From the NCBI GenBank assembly GCA_902801585.1, contig CADCIU010000030.1, forward strand, positions 1-33,972: a stretch of DNA of 33,972 bases, in the 5' to 3' direction. Position 1 is the stretch's first letter. Every line of letters starts with the position of its first letter. Source of the DNA: an uncultured Lachnospiraceae bacterium (GTDB lineage: Bacteria; Bacillota_A; Clostridia; Lachnospirales; Lachnospiraceae). Below, piece after piece: positions 1 through 7,378 of this stretch. The notes below the pieces were generated by a model. It had not been told where the DNA came from. It searched no databases and saw only the letters and a list, made by a program, of their open reading frames with translations. The translations under genes were made by a program, and so were the position numbers.

Positions 1-56
1 GGGGACGGTTCTTCTGACAACTTTTGCTTGCAAAAGTTGTCAGAAGAACCGTCCCC
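1..56. repeat. Perfect 27-bp inverted repeat, REP-like element
   Basis: Two 27-nt arms beginning GGGGACGGTTCTTCTGAC are perfect reverse complements separated by 2 nt. The same arm sequence recurs at 9403-9502 and, in part, at 66-86. The element starts at the window edge, so it may extend to the left. The form (short, palindromic, intergenic, repeated) resembles REP/MITE-type elements; mobility is an inference because no transposase is present here. Confidence 0.85.
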
Positions 57-65
57 TTGACACCT

Positions 66-86
66 TGAAGAACCGTCCCCTGTCTC
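66..86. repeat. Partial copy of the REP-like arm
   Basis: GAAGAACCGTCCCCTGTCTC is the reverse complement of the central segment of the element near 9436-9456. It lies directly upstream of the transketolase promoter, so the repeat cluster abuts but does not appear to interrupt that promoter. Confidence 0.7.
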
Positions 87-89
87 CTT

Positions 90-118
90 TTGACTGTGAG
101 GGCATAAGCGATTATAAT
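90..118 (+). promoter_or_regulatory. Sigma-A type promoter for the transketolase genes
   Basis: TTGACT at 90-95 and TATAAT at 113-118 are separated by 17 nt. Transcription would start near 125, upstream of the Shine-Dalgarno at 171-177. This supports translation starting at 182 rather than at the earlier in-frame ATG at 65, which precedes the promoter. Confidence 0.75.
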
Positions 119-181
119 ATGATAGAGACATTGGGAGCTGTAACGACCAAAGGAAACATAAGACGGCCTGGGAGGTGCCAG

Positions 182-1012
182 ATGAATGTACAGGAATTGA
201 AAAAAACAGCAAATCAGGTGAGAAAAAATATCATCACCTCCGTTTTTTATGCGAAAGCGGGACATCCCGGCGGATCACTTTCAGCCGCTGAGATTTTCAC
301 ATATCTTTACACGGAAGAAATGAACATAGACCCCGCCAACCCGGGAGATCCCGACAGGGACAGATTCGTCCTCTCCAAGGGACACACATGCCCCGGTCTT
401 TACGGGATCATGGCAGAGAGAGGATTTTTTGAAAGGGAAGAGCTTAAGACCTTCCGGCATGTGGGCGCGCGTCTGCAGGGGCACCCCTCTATGAACCTTC
501 TCCCCGGTATTGATATGAGCACCGGATCCCTGGGACAGGGAATCTCGAGTGCGGTCGGCATGGCTCTTGCAGCCAAGGTGTCGGGAAAAGGGTACCGCAC
601 TTATACTCTGCTCGGCGACGGCGAGATCGAGGAAGGCCAGGTATGGGAAGCCGCCATGTTCGCCGGCGCGAAGAAGCTCGACAATCTCTGTGTGATCGTC
701 GACAACAACAATCTGCAGATCGACGGACCGATCGATCAGGTCAATTCTCCTTATCCGATCGATAAGAAGTTCGAAGCATTCAATTTCCATGTCATTAACG
801 TGGCGGACGGGCACGATTTTGACCAGCTGGCAGCGGCGTTCGCGGAAGCGAGAAGTGTCAAAGGACAGCCGACCGCCATCATCTGCAAGACGACCAAGGG
901 CAAGGACGTCTCTTTCATGGAGAACAATGCTGGATGGCACGGCAAGGCGCCGAATGAAGAGGAGTACAAGATCGCAATGGCAGATCTGGAAAGGATTGGT
1001 GAATCATTATGA
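182..1012 (+). CDS. Transketolase, N-terminal subunit
   Basis: 276-residue thiamine-diphosphate-binding half of a split transketolase, which moves two-carbon ketol units between sugar phosphates in the non-oxidative pentose phosphate pathway. Visible motifs: GHPGGSLS (27-34), SKGH (65-68), GHP (100-102), STGSLGQG (113-120) and the ThDP/Mg motif starting GDGEIEEGQVWEA at 145 and ending in NNN near 175-177. The ATG at 182 is preceded by GGAGGTG at 171-177, which fixes the start; an in-frame ATG at 65 lies upstream of the promoter. It overlaps the C-terminal subunit gene by four bases (ATGA), so the two are translationally coupled and should form one enzyme. Length is normal for the split form found in many Bacillota and archaea. 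A related split DXP-synthase-like function is less likely. Confidence 0.93.
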   Translation: MNVQELKKTANQVRKNIITSVFYAKAGHPGGSLSAAEIFTYLYTEEMNIDPANPGDPDRDRFVLSKGHTCPGLYGIMAERGFFEREELKTFRHVGARLQGHPSMNLLPGIDMSTGSLGQGISSAVGMALAAKVSGKGYRTYTLLGDGEIEEGQVWEAAMFAGAKKLDNLCVIVDNNNLQIDGPIDQVNSPYPIDKKFEAFNFHVINVADGHDFDQLAAAFAEARSVKGQPTAIICKTTKGKDVSFMENNAGWHGKAPNEEEYKIAMADLERIGESL

Positions 1013-1953
1013 GTGACGTGAAAAAGATTGCGACCCGTGAAGCCTACGGAAGCGCGCTTGTGGAACTGGGCGCCGAGATCCCCAATATGGTAGTGCTGGA
1101 TGCGGATCTTGCAGGGTCGACCAAGACCGGTATGTTCCAGAAAGCTTATCCTGACAGATTCTTTAACTGCGGCATCGCTGAGGGCAACATGATGTCCATC
1201 GCGGCAGGACTCGCGGCGGCGGGCATGGTCCCGTTTGCAAGCTCTTTTGCCATGTTCGCGGTAGGACGCGCCTATGAACAGATCCGCAATTCCATCGGTT
1301 ATCCTCACTTGAATGTCAAGATCTGTGCCTCCCATGCAGGAATCAGCGTGGGCGAGGACGGTGCCTCCCACCAGTGCCTTGAGGATATTGAGCTGATGCG
1401 CGGGATCCCCGGCATGGTCGTCATGTGCCCCGCAGATTATGTGGAAGCCAAGGCGTGTGTGAGGGCGGCCGTGGAGCACAACGGCCCGGTCTACATCCGC
1501 TTCGGACGCGCGGCAGTGCCGATCGTATTCGGAGATGACTATAAATTTGAAATCGGCAAGGGAAGCGTTCTTCGCGAAGGCAAGGATGTCAGTATTTTCA
1601 CCAACGGCCTGTGCGTAGCCTCCGCGCTGGAAGCTGCCAAGATGCTGGAAAAAGACGGCATCGACGCTGAGGTCATCAATATCTGCACAGTCAAGCCTCT
1701 CGATGAGGACCTGGTCGTGAAGTCGGCAGCCAAGACCGGCAAAGTAGTGACGGCGGAAGAACACAGCATTATCGGCGGCCTCGGCAGCGCGGTCGCGGAG
1801 TGCCTGTCCGAGAAATGCCCCACCAGGATGTACCGCATCGGCGTGCGCGATATGTTCGGCGAGTCCGGACCCGCAGGTGAGCTGCTCCACAAGTATCAGC
1901 TGGACGGCGAGGGCGTCTACAAACAGGTCAAAGCGTTTGTGGAGGGCTGCTGA
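1009..1953 (+). CDS. Transketolase, C-terminal subunit
   Basis: 314-residue partner of the preceding gene, holding the pyrimidine-binding and C-terminal domains of transketolase. The segment FFNCGIAEGNM (51-61) contains the glutamate (E58) that activates the thiamine cofactor, and the aromatic-rich SSFAMFAVGRAYEQIRN stretch (78-94) follows as in the family. ATG at 1009 overlaps the upstream stop codon. The EamA transporter gene begins three bases after the stop, giving an apparent three-gene operon. Start and length agree with split-transketolase C subunits. Confidence 0.93.
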   Translation: MSDVKKIATREAYGSALVELGAEIPNMVVLDADLAGSTKTGMFQKAYPDRFFNCGIAEGNMMSIAAGLAAAGMVPFASSFAMFAVGRAYEQIRNSIGYPHLNVKICASHAGISVGEDGASHQCLEDIELMRGIPGMVVMCPADYVEAKACVRAAVEHNGPVYIRFGRAAVPIVFGDDYKFEIGKGSVLREGKDVSIFTNGLCVASALEAAKMLEKDGIDAEVINICTVKPLDEDLVVKSAAKTGKVVTAEEHSIIGGLGSAVAECLSEKCPTRMYRIGVRDMFGESGPAGELLHKYQLDGEGVYKQVKAFVEGC

Positions 1954-1956
1954 TCG

Positions 1957-2856
1957 TTGAAGGATCGAAGAATTCTGGGCAACGCGCTTCTCATATTGAC
2001 TGCCATGATCTGGGGCACCGCGTTTGTGTTCCAGCGAACCGGGATGGAGCGCATAGAGCCGATCACATTCAACGCGGCGAGAATGGCGCTGGCCGCAGCA
2101 GCGGTCGGCATTGTCTCCGCCATTCCGACGGCGGCAGAGGCGAAGCATCTGTCCGGGCGCAGCGCCTCAGAAATCAAAGCTTATCGGAAGAACACGGTGA
2201 TCGGAGGCATTTGCTGCGGATCGGTTCTGGCGGCGGCCAGTATTTTCCAGCAGATGGGCATCGTGTATACGACAGCTGGAAAAGCCGGATTCATCACAGC
2301 GATGTACATGCTGCTGGTCCCGGTGATCGGGTTTGTTTTCCTTGGGAAAAGGAATTCGTGGATCGTGTGGCTGTCGGTGCTGATCGGCGTTGTCGGGATG
2401 TATCTGCTCTGCATGACGGAAGGGTTTCGCCTGACGAGAGGAGATACGCTCGTCTGCATCTGTGCAGTGCTGTTCAGCGTACATATTCTGTGCTGCGACT
2501 ACTTTGTTCAGATCGGAAATCCCATCCGGATCTCTGCCATTCAGTTCGCGGCCTGCACAGTGATCTCCGCAGCGGCAGCGCTGGTGCTTGAGCAGCCAAG
2601 CCTCGAAAAGATCGTTTCCGCGGCGGTCCCCATTCTCTACTGCGGGCTGATCTCCGGCGGCGTCGGCTATACACTGCAGATCGTCGCGCAGAAATATACG
2701 GATCCGGCGATAGCGTCGCTCCTGATGAGCCTGGAATCGGTATTTGCCGTGATCGCGGGTGCACTCCTTCTGAGTGAGAGGATGCGGCCGCGTGAACTTA
2801 TGGGATGCGTGATCATGTTTGTCGCAATTGTGCTGGTACAGATTCGGGGAGAGTGA
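1957..2856 (+). CDS. EamA/DMT-family transporter
   Basis: 299-residue integral membrane protein with about ten hydrophobic helices arranged as two EamA-type repeats: the first begins GNALLILTAMIWGTAFVFQR, and the second begins near DTLVCICAVLFSVHILCCDY and ends with the typical PAIASLLMSLESVFAVIAGA block. Members of the drug/metabolite transporter superfamily move amino acids, nucleosides or other small metabolites; the substrate cannot be told from sequence. The start is TTG at 1957, with GGAGG about 11 bases upstream inside the end of the transketolase gene. Spacing of three bases implies co-transcription with transketolase, but a shared pathway is not established. Confidence 0.88.
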   Translation: MKDRRILGNALLILTAMIWGTAFVFQRTGMERIEPITFNAARMALAAAAVGIVSAIPTAAEAKHLSGRSASEIKAYRKNTVIGGICCGSVLAAASIFQQMGIVYTTAGKAGFITAMYMLLVPVIGFVFLGKRNSWIVWLSVLIGVVGMYLLCMTEGFRLTRGDTLVCICAVLFSVHILCCDYFVQIGNPIRISAIQFAACTVISAAAALVLEQPSLEKIVSAAVPILYCGLISGGVGYTLQIVAQKYTDPAIASLLMSLESVFAVIAGALLLSERMRPRELMGCVIMFVAIVLVQIRGE

Positions 2857-3067
2857 GGACTTGCAGCAAACGGATCGGCCCCAAAAGGTCAGGAAATTGG
2901 CGGCAGAGGCTGACAAAATAGTGCAATCCTTAAAGTCGTGATCAAATTTGAGAAATCTCTGTTTTGTCCATATTTGTTATGGAAACAGCCATGGCTGAGC
3001 AAAACAGTGTGATGGTATAGTAAGGTTAATTGAATTGCTATATACGTATCATAAAGGAGACACGAAA

Positions 3068-3706
3068 ATGAGAATTGCACTGATCAATGAAAACAGCCAG
3101 GCAGCTAAGAACGGGATCATTGAGAAGGCCCTCCGCAAAGTTGTGGAGCCCATGGGATTTGAAGTTAAGAACTACGGCATGTACGCGGCGGATGACGAGG
3201 CACAACTCACATATGTGCAGAACGGCATCCTTGCAGCTACTTTGCTGAATGCCGGCGCATGCGATTATGTCATCACAGGATGCGGCACCGGAGAGGGCGC
3301 TATGCTGGCACTCAACAGCTTCCCCGGTGTGATCTGCGGCCATGTGGAGACTCCTCTGGATGCCTATACATTTGCACAGATCAACGACGGCAATGCGATC
3401 GCCCTTCCTTTTGCTCTCGGATTTGGCTGGGGCGGAGACCTCAATCTCGAGTATATCTTCGAGAAGCTCTTCTGCGAGCCTGCCGGCGGCGGATATCCCA
3501 AGGAGAGGGCTGTGCCGGAGCAGAGAAACAAGAAGATCCTCGACCAGGTCAAGCTTGTCACTTACAAGACGATGGAAGAGATCCTTCCTGCACTGGATCA
3601 GGAGCTCGTCAAGGGCGCGTTTGCAGGCAAGAACTTCAAGGAATACTTCTTCGCAGATGCGACGAATGAGAGCCTGAAGGCGGTTGTAAAGGATATTATC
3701 GGCTGA
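3068..3706 (+). CDS. RpiB/LacA/LacB-family sugar-phosphate isomerase
   Basis: 212-residue protein of the ribose-5-phosphate isomerase B / galactose-6-phosphate isomerase family. It starts MRIALINENSQAAKNGII and carries the family signature around YVITGCGTGEGAMLALN (about residues 70-86), with the conserved cysteine of the GCGTGEG loop. It is longer than typical RpiB (about 150 residues), with extra C-terminal sequence, a variant seen in Clostridia. ATG at 3068 follows AAGGAGA at 3054-3060; an upstream in-frame ATG at 3035 lacks a comparable site. A strong terminator follows at 3726. With transketolase nearby, a role in pentose phosphate interconversion is reasonable, but the exact sugar phosphate is uncertain. 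The 211-base gap before it shows no clear promoter. Confidence 0.85.
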   Translation: MRIALINENSQAAKNGIIEKALRKVVEPMGFEVKNYGMYAADDEAQLTYVQNGILAATLLNAGACDYVITGCGTGEGAMLALNSFPGVICGHVETPLDAYTFAQINDGNAIALPFALGFGWGGDLNLEYIFEKLFCEPAGGGYPKERAVPEQRNKKILDQVKLVTYKTMEEILPALDQELVKGAFAGKNFKEYFFADATNESLKAVVKDIIG

Positions 3707-3725
3707 TGCAGTGATGACCAGGGCG

Positions 3726-3760
3726 GCCGCGCTAAGAAATTCTTAGTGCGGCGCTTTTTT
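3726..3760 (+). terminator. Rho-independent terminator after the isomerase gene
   Basis: An 11-bp stem (3726-3736 with 3742-3752, one G-U pair), a 5-nt loop and a run of six T at 3755-3760. It lies 20 bases after the stop codon. Confidence 0.9.
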
Positions 3761-3768
3761 ATTGGAAC

Positions 3769-3818
3769 GCTCCTTGAGCCCGAGGCCAATATATTCCCGA
3801 GTCTGAGGCACAAGGAGC
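3769..3818 (+). promoter_or_regulatory. Stable hairpin upstream of mntP
   Basis: GCTCCTTG-A-GCC (3769-3780) pairs with GGC-A-CAAGGAGC (3807-3818): eleven pairs with one A-A mismatch, enclosing 26 nt. It sits 80 bases before mntP and has no U-tract, so it is not a simple terminator. It could be part of a structured leader. The conserved loop sequences of the yybP-ykoY manganese riboswitch were looked for and are not visible. Confidence 0.4.
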
Positions 3819-3898
3819 AGGTTACGGTTGACTAATCAGCATAGCTTGTGATAGCCATAATAAATATGATAGTCATAATGAAGAAGATAGAATAAGAA

Positions 3899-4501
3899 AT
3901 GGTACAAGCTATGGACTTTTTATTTGTGATCAACAGCGCGGCACTGGGAGTCGGACTTGCAATGGATGCATTCTCTGTATCATTGGCAAACGGACTTCAC
4001 GAGCCGCAGATGAGAAGAGGAAGAATATGTGCGATCGCGGGCGTCTATGCCTTTTTCCAGTTCATCATGCCGATGATCGGCTGGGTGTGCGTACACACGA
4101 TCGTGGAAGCATTTTCAGCGTTCGAGAAACTGATTCCCTGGATCGCCCTGCTCCTGCTTCTGTATATCGGCGGCAAGATGCTGCTGGAAGGATGGAACGA
4201 CCGGAACAGCTCCGACGAAGAGCTCTCGCATGACGCCGCATCTAGGAAAGATCTGCTGGTGCAGGGGATCGCCACATCGATCGACGCGCTGTCCGTCGGA
4301 TTTGCCATCGCGGAATACAACGCAGTCATGGCTCTCACCGCAGGACTGATCATCGCTGCCGTCACTTTTGTGATCTGTGTCGGCGGGCTTCTGATCGGCA
4401 GGAAAGCAGGAACAAAACTGTCGTGGAAGGCTTCGGTTCTGGGCGGCTGTATTCTGATCGCGATCGGAATTGAGATCTTTATAAAGGGCGTGATCGGATA
4501 G
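3899..4501 (+). CDS. mntP: MntP-family manganese efflux pump
   Basis: 200-residue membrane protein with six predicted helices in two homologous halves. Each half carries the family's conserved acidic motif: GLAMDAFSVSLANG (19-32, D23) and ATSIDALSVGFAIAEYN. These match the paired Asp-containing motifs of MntP (formerly DUF204/YebN), which exports Mn(II) from the cytoplasm. ATG at 3899 and ATG at 3911 are both possible; neither has a strong Shine-Dalgarno (AAGAAGATAG is the best upstream match), so the first is used. The gene stands alone between the isomerase terminator and a HAD hydrolase gene 76 bases downstream. Confidence 0.9.
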   Translation: MVQAMDFLFVINSAALGVGLAMDAFSVSLANGLHEPQMRRGRICAIAGVYAFFQFIMPMIGWVCVHTIVEAFSAFEKLIPWIALLLLLYIGGKMLLEGWNDRNSSDEELSHDAASRKDLLVQGIATSIDALSVGFAIAEYNAVMALTAGLIIAAVTFVICVGGLLIGRKAGTKLSWKASVLGGCILIAIGIEIFIKGVIG

Positions 4502-4577
4502 ACACAGACCTCGGCGAAGCGGCATGATAAAGGGGGCGGCGTCGATGTCGTCGACGCTGTGACAGAGGGAACGATTC

Positions 4578-5237
4578 ATGGATAAAGGTGCGATTTTTGA
4601 TGTGGACGGGACGCTGATCGACTCCATGCCCATTTGGGAAGATGCCTCAGCGAGATGGCTCAGGGAAATCGGCGTGAAGGCGAAGGAGAAGCTGGGTGAA
4701 GCCATGTTCAGGATGAGCCTGGACGAGGGCGCTGAGTATTTGAAAGAGGCGTACCGCCTCAGAGAGTCGGAAAGAGAGATCAAAGACGGCATACTGGGCG
4801 TGATCCGCGATTTCTATGAAAAAGAAGTGCAGGCCAAACCCGGAGCGGCTGACTTTCTGGAAAACATGTCCGCGCGGGGGATCCCCATGTATCTGGCGAC
4901 GTCCAGTGGCCGCGAGCAAGTCAAAGCGGCGCTGGAAAGGCTCGGGCTTTATCACTATTTTGACGGAATGATCACCTGTGAAGAAGCCGGAGCGAGCAAG
5001 CGTGAACCGCGGATTTTCCTGATGACGGCGCAGCAGATGGGCATTCCGCCTAAGGACATTTTCGTGTTTGAAGACGTCATTCACGCGGTGCGGTCGGCCA
5101 ACCGCGCGGGATGCGTGTCGGTCGGTCTCTACGATGCGGCGAGCGATGCAGACAACGCGGCGATGCGCGCGGAGAGCGGCATCTATCTGCACACGCTGGA
5201 GAATTGGGCGCTGTTCGAGACGAGAGCAGGGTTGTGA
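4578..5237 (+). CDS. HAD-superfamily hydrolase, beta-phosphoglucomutase-like
   Basis: 219-residue phosphatase or phosphomutase of HAD subfamily I. Motif I is FDVDGTLID (residues 7-15; D8 and D10 are the nucleophile and acid/base pair), the helical cap follows, motif II is LATSSG, the motif III lysine is in ASKREPRIF, and motif IV is VFEDVIHAV. Substrates of such proteins are usually small phosphorylated metabolites; the cap type resembles the beta-PGM/phosphoglycolate phosphatase group, but no specific substrate can be assigned. ATG at 4578 has GAGGGAAC about seven bases upstream. A terminator lies 36 bases after the stop. Confidence 0.88.
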   Translation: MDKGAIFDVDGTLIDSMPIWEDASARWLREIGVKAKEKLGEAMFRMSLDEGAEYLKEAYRLRESEREIKDGILGVIRDFYEKEVQAKPGAADFLENMSARGIPMYLATSSGREQVKAALERLGLYHYFDGMITCEEAGASKREPRIFLMTAQQMGIPPKDIFVFEDVIHAVRSANRAGCVSVGLYDAASDADNAAMRAESGIYLHTLENWALFETRAGL

Positions 5238-5272
5238 TCATCCAAGATATTATGAGAAAATATAATGAGATA

Positions 5273-5300
5273 AGAGACCCTACTTGCGGGTCTCTTTTTT
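5273..5300 (+). terminator. Rho-independent terminator after the HAD gene
   Basis: AGAGACCC and GGGTCTCT form an 8-bp stem with a 7-nt loop, followed by six T. The minus-strand reading frame at 5280-5534 ends inside this hairpin, so its last residues are encoded by terminator sequence. Confidence 0.88.
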
Positions 5301-5534
5301 CTGTGCTGACAGAAGGTGATCCAGATAGACGGATTTGAACTGCTTGCTGGCCAAGGCCTGCTTGAGGGGCGGGAGCTTCAAAATGGTGCCGAAGACAGCT
5401 GCCATGGCTCTGTGGTTTGCGAAGGCCTGATTGTCAAAAATCAGATTCTGCAGGGTACCTTTCTCAATGGCCTGCAGGACAAAGCGGTGTGTGCTGTTGA
5501 CAGGTGTGATCACCTCGATCGGACGGCGTGACAC
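5280..5534 (-). CDS. Unrecognised short ORF, possible C-terminal gene remnant
   Basis: 84 codons from GTG at 5534 (open from TTG at 5570). The translation from SRRPIEVITPVNSTHRF onward looks protein-like and uses codons similar to the neighbours (many GC-ending codons). The first dozen residues of the longer version are AT-rich and cross a 20-base palindrome near 5532-5551. No good Shine-Dalgarno is visible. The C-terminus KKETRK is encoded within the HAD terminator hairpin. I do not recognise the family. It may be the tail of a gene whose 5' part was lost, or a short intact protein. Confidence 0.4.
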   Translation of the reverse strand: MSRRPIEVITPVNSTHRFVLQAIEKGTLQNLIFDNQAFANHRAMAAVFGTILKLPPLKQALASKQFKSVYLDHLLSAQKKETRK

Positions 5535-5600
5535 AGGGAAATTTTCCCTGTAATATAAATACAATAACAAAAATCTGATCGGAAACAGGGAACAAATCTA

Positions 5601-7331
5601 ATGAAAGTATTCCAATATATCTATTTATCCATTTGCGCGATGGCGGAAGCGGCGCTGCTCATATTCGGTATTTTGAGTCTGGTCATTTTTATACTCGATC
5701 CGGATCCGGATGTACCGATCGCAATGGTGGCGGCGGTCACCGTCTGCGCCTTGATCCTTCTCGGCATTACGGTCAGGAGCTTCATAAAGGCAGCAAAAGA
5801 CAGAGAGCACCCGATCCTTTACGGCTTTTTGTTCAAGGGTCCGGTGCTGATCTTTACCCTTGGGATCATCTGGTTTACCTTGGGCATCCCGGAAGCGGGC
5901 TGGATCGCTGTGATTCCCTCAGTCCTTCTGGGAGCGCTCATTCTCTGCATCCCCAAATTGAAGGAGAATGACAAGAAACTGCAGGCCGCACAGAATGTCC
6001 GGTCAATGACGCAGTTTACCGGGGAGAAAGCAGAATGGGCCTGGGAGGACGCCGCGGCTGAGTATCGGCGAATTTATAAACGCAGTCTTGATAACCGTAT
6101 TGACAATCAGGAGCTTCATGATCAGCTGCTTAAGGCGAAAGAGGCCGGGAAGGAGCTCTCGGATGAAGAAAATGAGAAGATCTACGCATACGCGGGAACG
6201 CCGACCGCTTATTTTCTCGGATGGCTGATTAGAAACGATCTGGTCAGCGACAGTTTTCGCAGGGCGATTGACCATGAAAGCATTCAGTCCGTGCGGGACA
6301 AGAACCTGACACCGGTGGAGTTTTACGCCGGATCTATGGACTATGTTCTTTCGAGAGACGACATCGCGCCTGAGATCCTGCCTTTCGTGGATCTGTATTA
6401 CCGCGACGGGTCAAAGGAGATGGCATTTAATCACAGGATGCAGAGATATTTTTTTGATTACTACAAGGCAGTCTGCAGCAGTTTCGATGTTCCGCGTTAC
6501 TATTGCGTGGATTTCACCTGGGAGAGTTTCGAGCGGCTCTCCCGGATCCTGGACAAGCGGCTTTATGAATTCCGGCGGAGCGGCTTCGATGAGGACACCT
6601 TGGAAGATCTGGGAGAGCGGCTGGGGGCGCGGTATTTTGATACGACAGCCGAGTTGTACATGGAACCGGGCACGCCATATGCGTATATAAAAAAGTGTTC
6701 AGCCTCGTTCACAGACATGAGCGAGGGGCTGCGGCATGAGATCGCCGAGTTTCTGATCGAATACTGCGACGAGGAGCTGCCTGAGGAGCCGACAGCGGAG
6801 TGGGTGCTGCGGCATCTGGCGCCGTGCAAAGTGGTGGTGTTTAGGCCGGAGGCGCAGATGCCTGCTGATGAGGTACCTGTAGATGCGGTACCTGCTGATG
6901 CGGTGCCTGCTTACGTGGTGCTCGGCGAGAGTGATTGGGACCCTGAACACGGGATTTCTTTTACGGTGATCGGAGACCATGCAGTGGCTTTCGGAGGATA
7001 TGGGGACGCTGAGCCTCCTTATAAAGAAGAGCTGCAGTGGAGATTCAGGATCCTTGAAGACGCGGCGCAGGGAAATGTTTGCGCAGCGGAAGTGATCCCC
7101 TCGCGGTTCGGCGGAAAACGGGACTCTGCAGACAATCAGGTCACGATCCCCAAAGCGGCGGCGGAGCGCAAACAGCAGTATGAGGATCTCATTGAGGCGC
7201 TCTATGTTTTGAAATTGGCAGAACGCTATGACTGTAAGATCACATATCATGAGGGCAAGCCGAATTACCTGTTTCTGGAGGCGACGTCCGGTGACCGGAG
7301 GACTTTTGCGGATTCGATCGCGCTGGAGTGA
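5601..7331 (+). CDS. Membrane-anchored protein of unknown function
   Basis: 576 residues. Four hydrophobic helices occupy roughly residues 7-31, 38-60, 73-92 and 96-115; the remainder (about 460 residues) is hydrophilic and probably cytoplasmic. Residues near 420-440 form a short tandem repeat (PADEV, PVDAV, PADAV, PAYVV). The segment after it, LGESDWDPEHGISFTV through AFGGYGDAEPPY, resembles small domains of unknown function seen in Bacillota cell-surface or stress proteins, but I cannot name one with certainty. The start is ATG at 5601, with CAGGGAAC upstream as a weak ribosome site. NagZ follows 47 bases later on the same strand, so the two may be co-transcribed. No enzyme motif is evident. 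Confidence 0.75.
   Translation: MKVFQYIYLSICAMAEAALLIFGILSLVIFILDPDPDVPIAMVAAVTVCALILLGITVRSFIKAAKDREHPILYGFLFKGPVLIFTLGIIWFTLGIPEAGWIAVIPSVLLGALILCIPKLKENDKKLQAAQNVRSMTQFTGEKAEWAWEDAAAEYRRIYKRSLDNRIDNQELHDQLLKAKEAGKELSDEENEKIYAYAGTPTAYFLGWLIRNDLVSDSFRRAIDHESIQSVRDKNLTPVEFYAGSMDYVLSRDDIAPEILPFVDLYYRDGSKEMAFNHRMQRYFFDYYKAVCSSFDVPRYYCVDFTWESFERLSRILDKRLYEFRRSGFDEDTLEDLGERLGARYFDTTAELYMEPGTPYAYIKKCSASFTDMSEGLRHEIAEFLIEYCDEELPEEPTAEWVLRHLAPCKVVVFRPEAQMPADEVPVDAVPADAVPAYVVLGESDWDPEHGISFTVIGDHAVAFGGYGDAEPPYKEELQWRFRILEDAAQGNVCAAEVIPSRFGGKRDSADNQVTIPKAAAERKQQYEDLIEALYVLKLAERYDCKITYHEGKPNYLFLEATSGDRRTFADSIALE
6861..6920 (+). repeat. Four in-frame 15-bp tandem repeats
   Basis: Units start at 6861, 6876, 6891 and 6906 and read CCTGCTGATGAGGTA with variations, coding for P-(A/V)-(D/Y)-x-V pentapeptides. 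Because the unit is a multiple of three, copy-number change would keep the frame. It probably forms a flexible linker between the helical part and the C-terminal domain of the host protein. Confidence 0.8.
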
Positions 7332-7378
7332 TATGCTGAAATAATAAAATAGGAATAGTGTATCAGGAGCAGTTTATT

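Noticed and set aside
65..181. N-terminal extension of the transketolase subunit from ATG 65
   Set aside because: This ATG lies upstream of the promoter, within repeat sequence; the ATG at 182 has a proper ribosome site.
751..2148. Long open frame on the minus strand across the transketolase genes
   Set aside because: It lies entirely opposite well-supported genes, has no family resemblance and arises from codon bias of the plus-strand genes.
3761..3898. yybP-ykoY manganese riboswitch upstream of mntP
   Set aside because: The conserved loop sequences (GGGGAGTAG-like and its partner) are absent; only a generic hairpin is seen.
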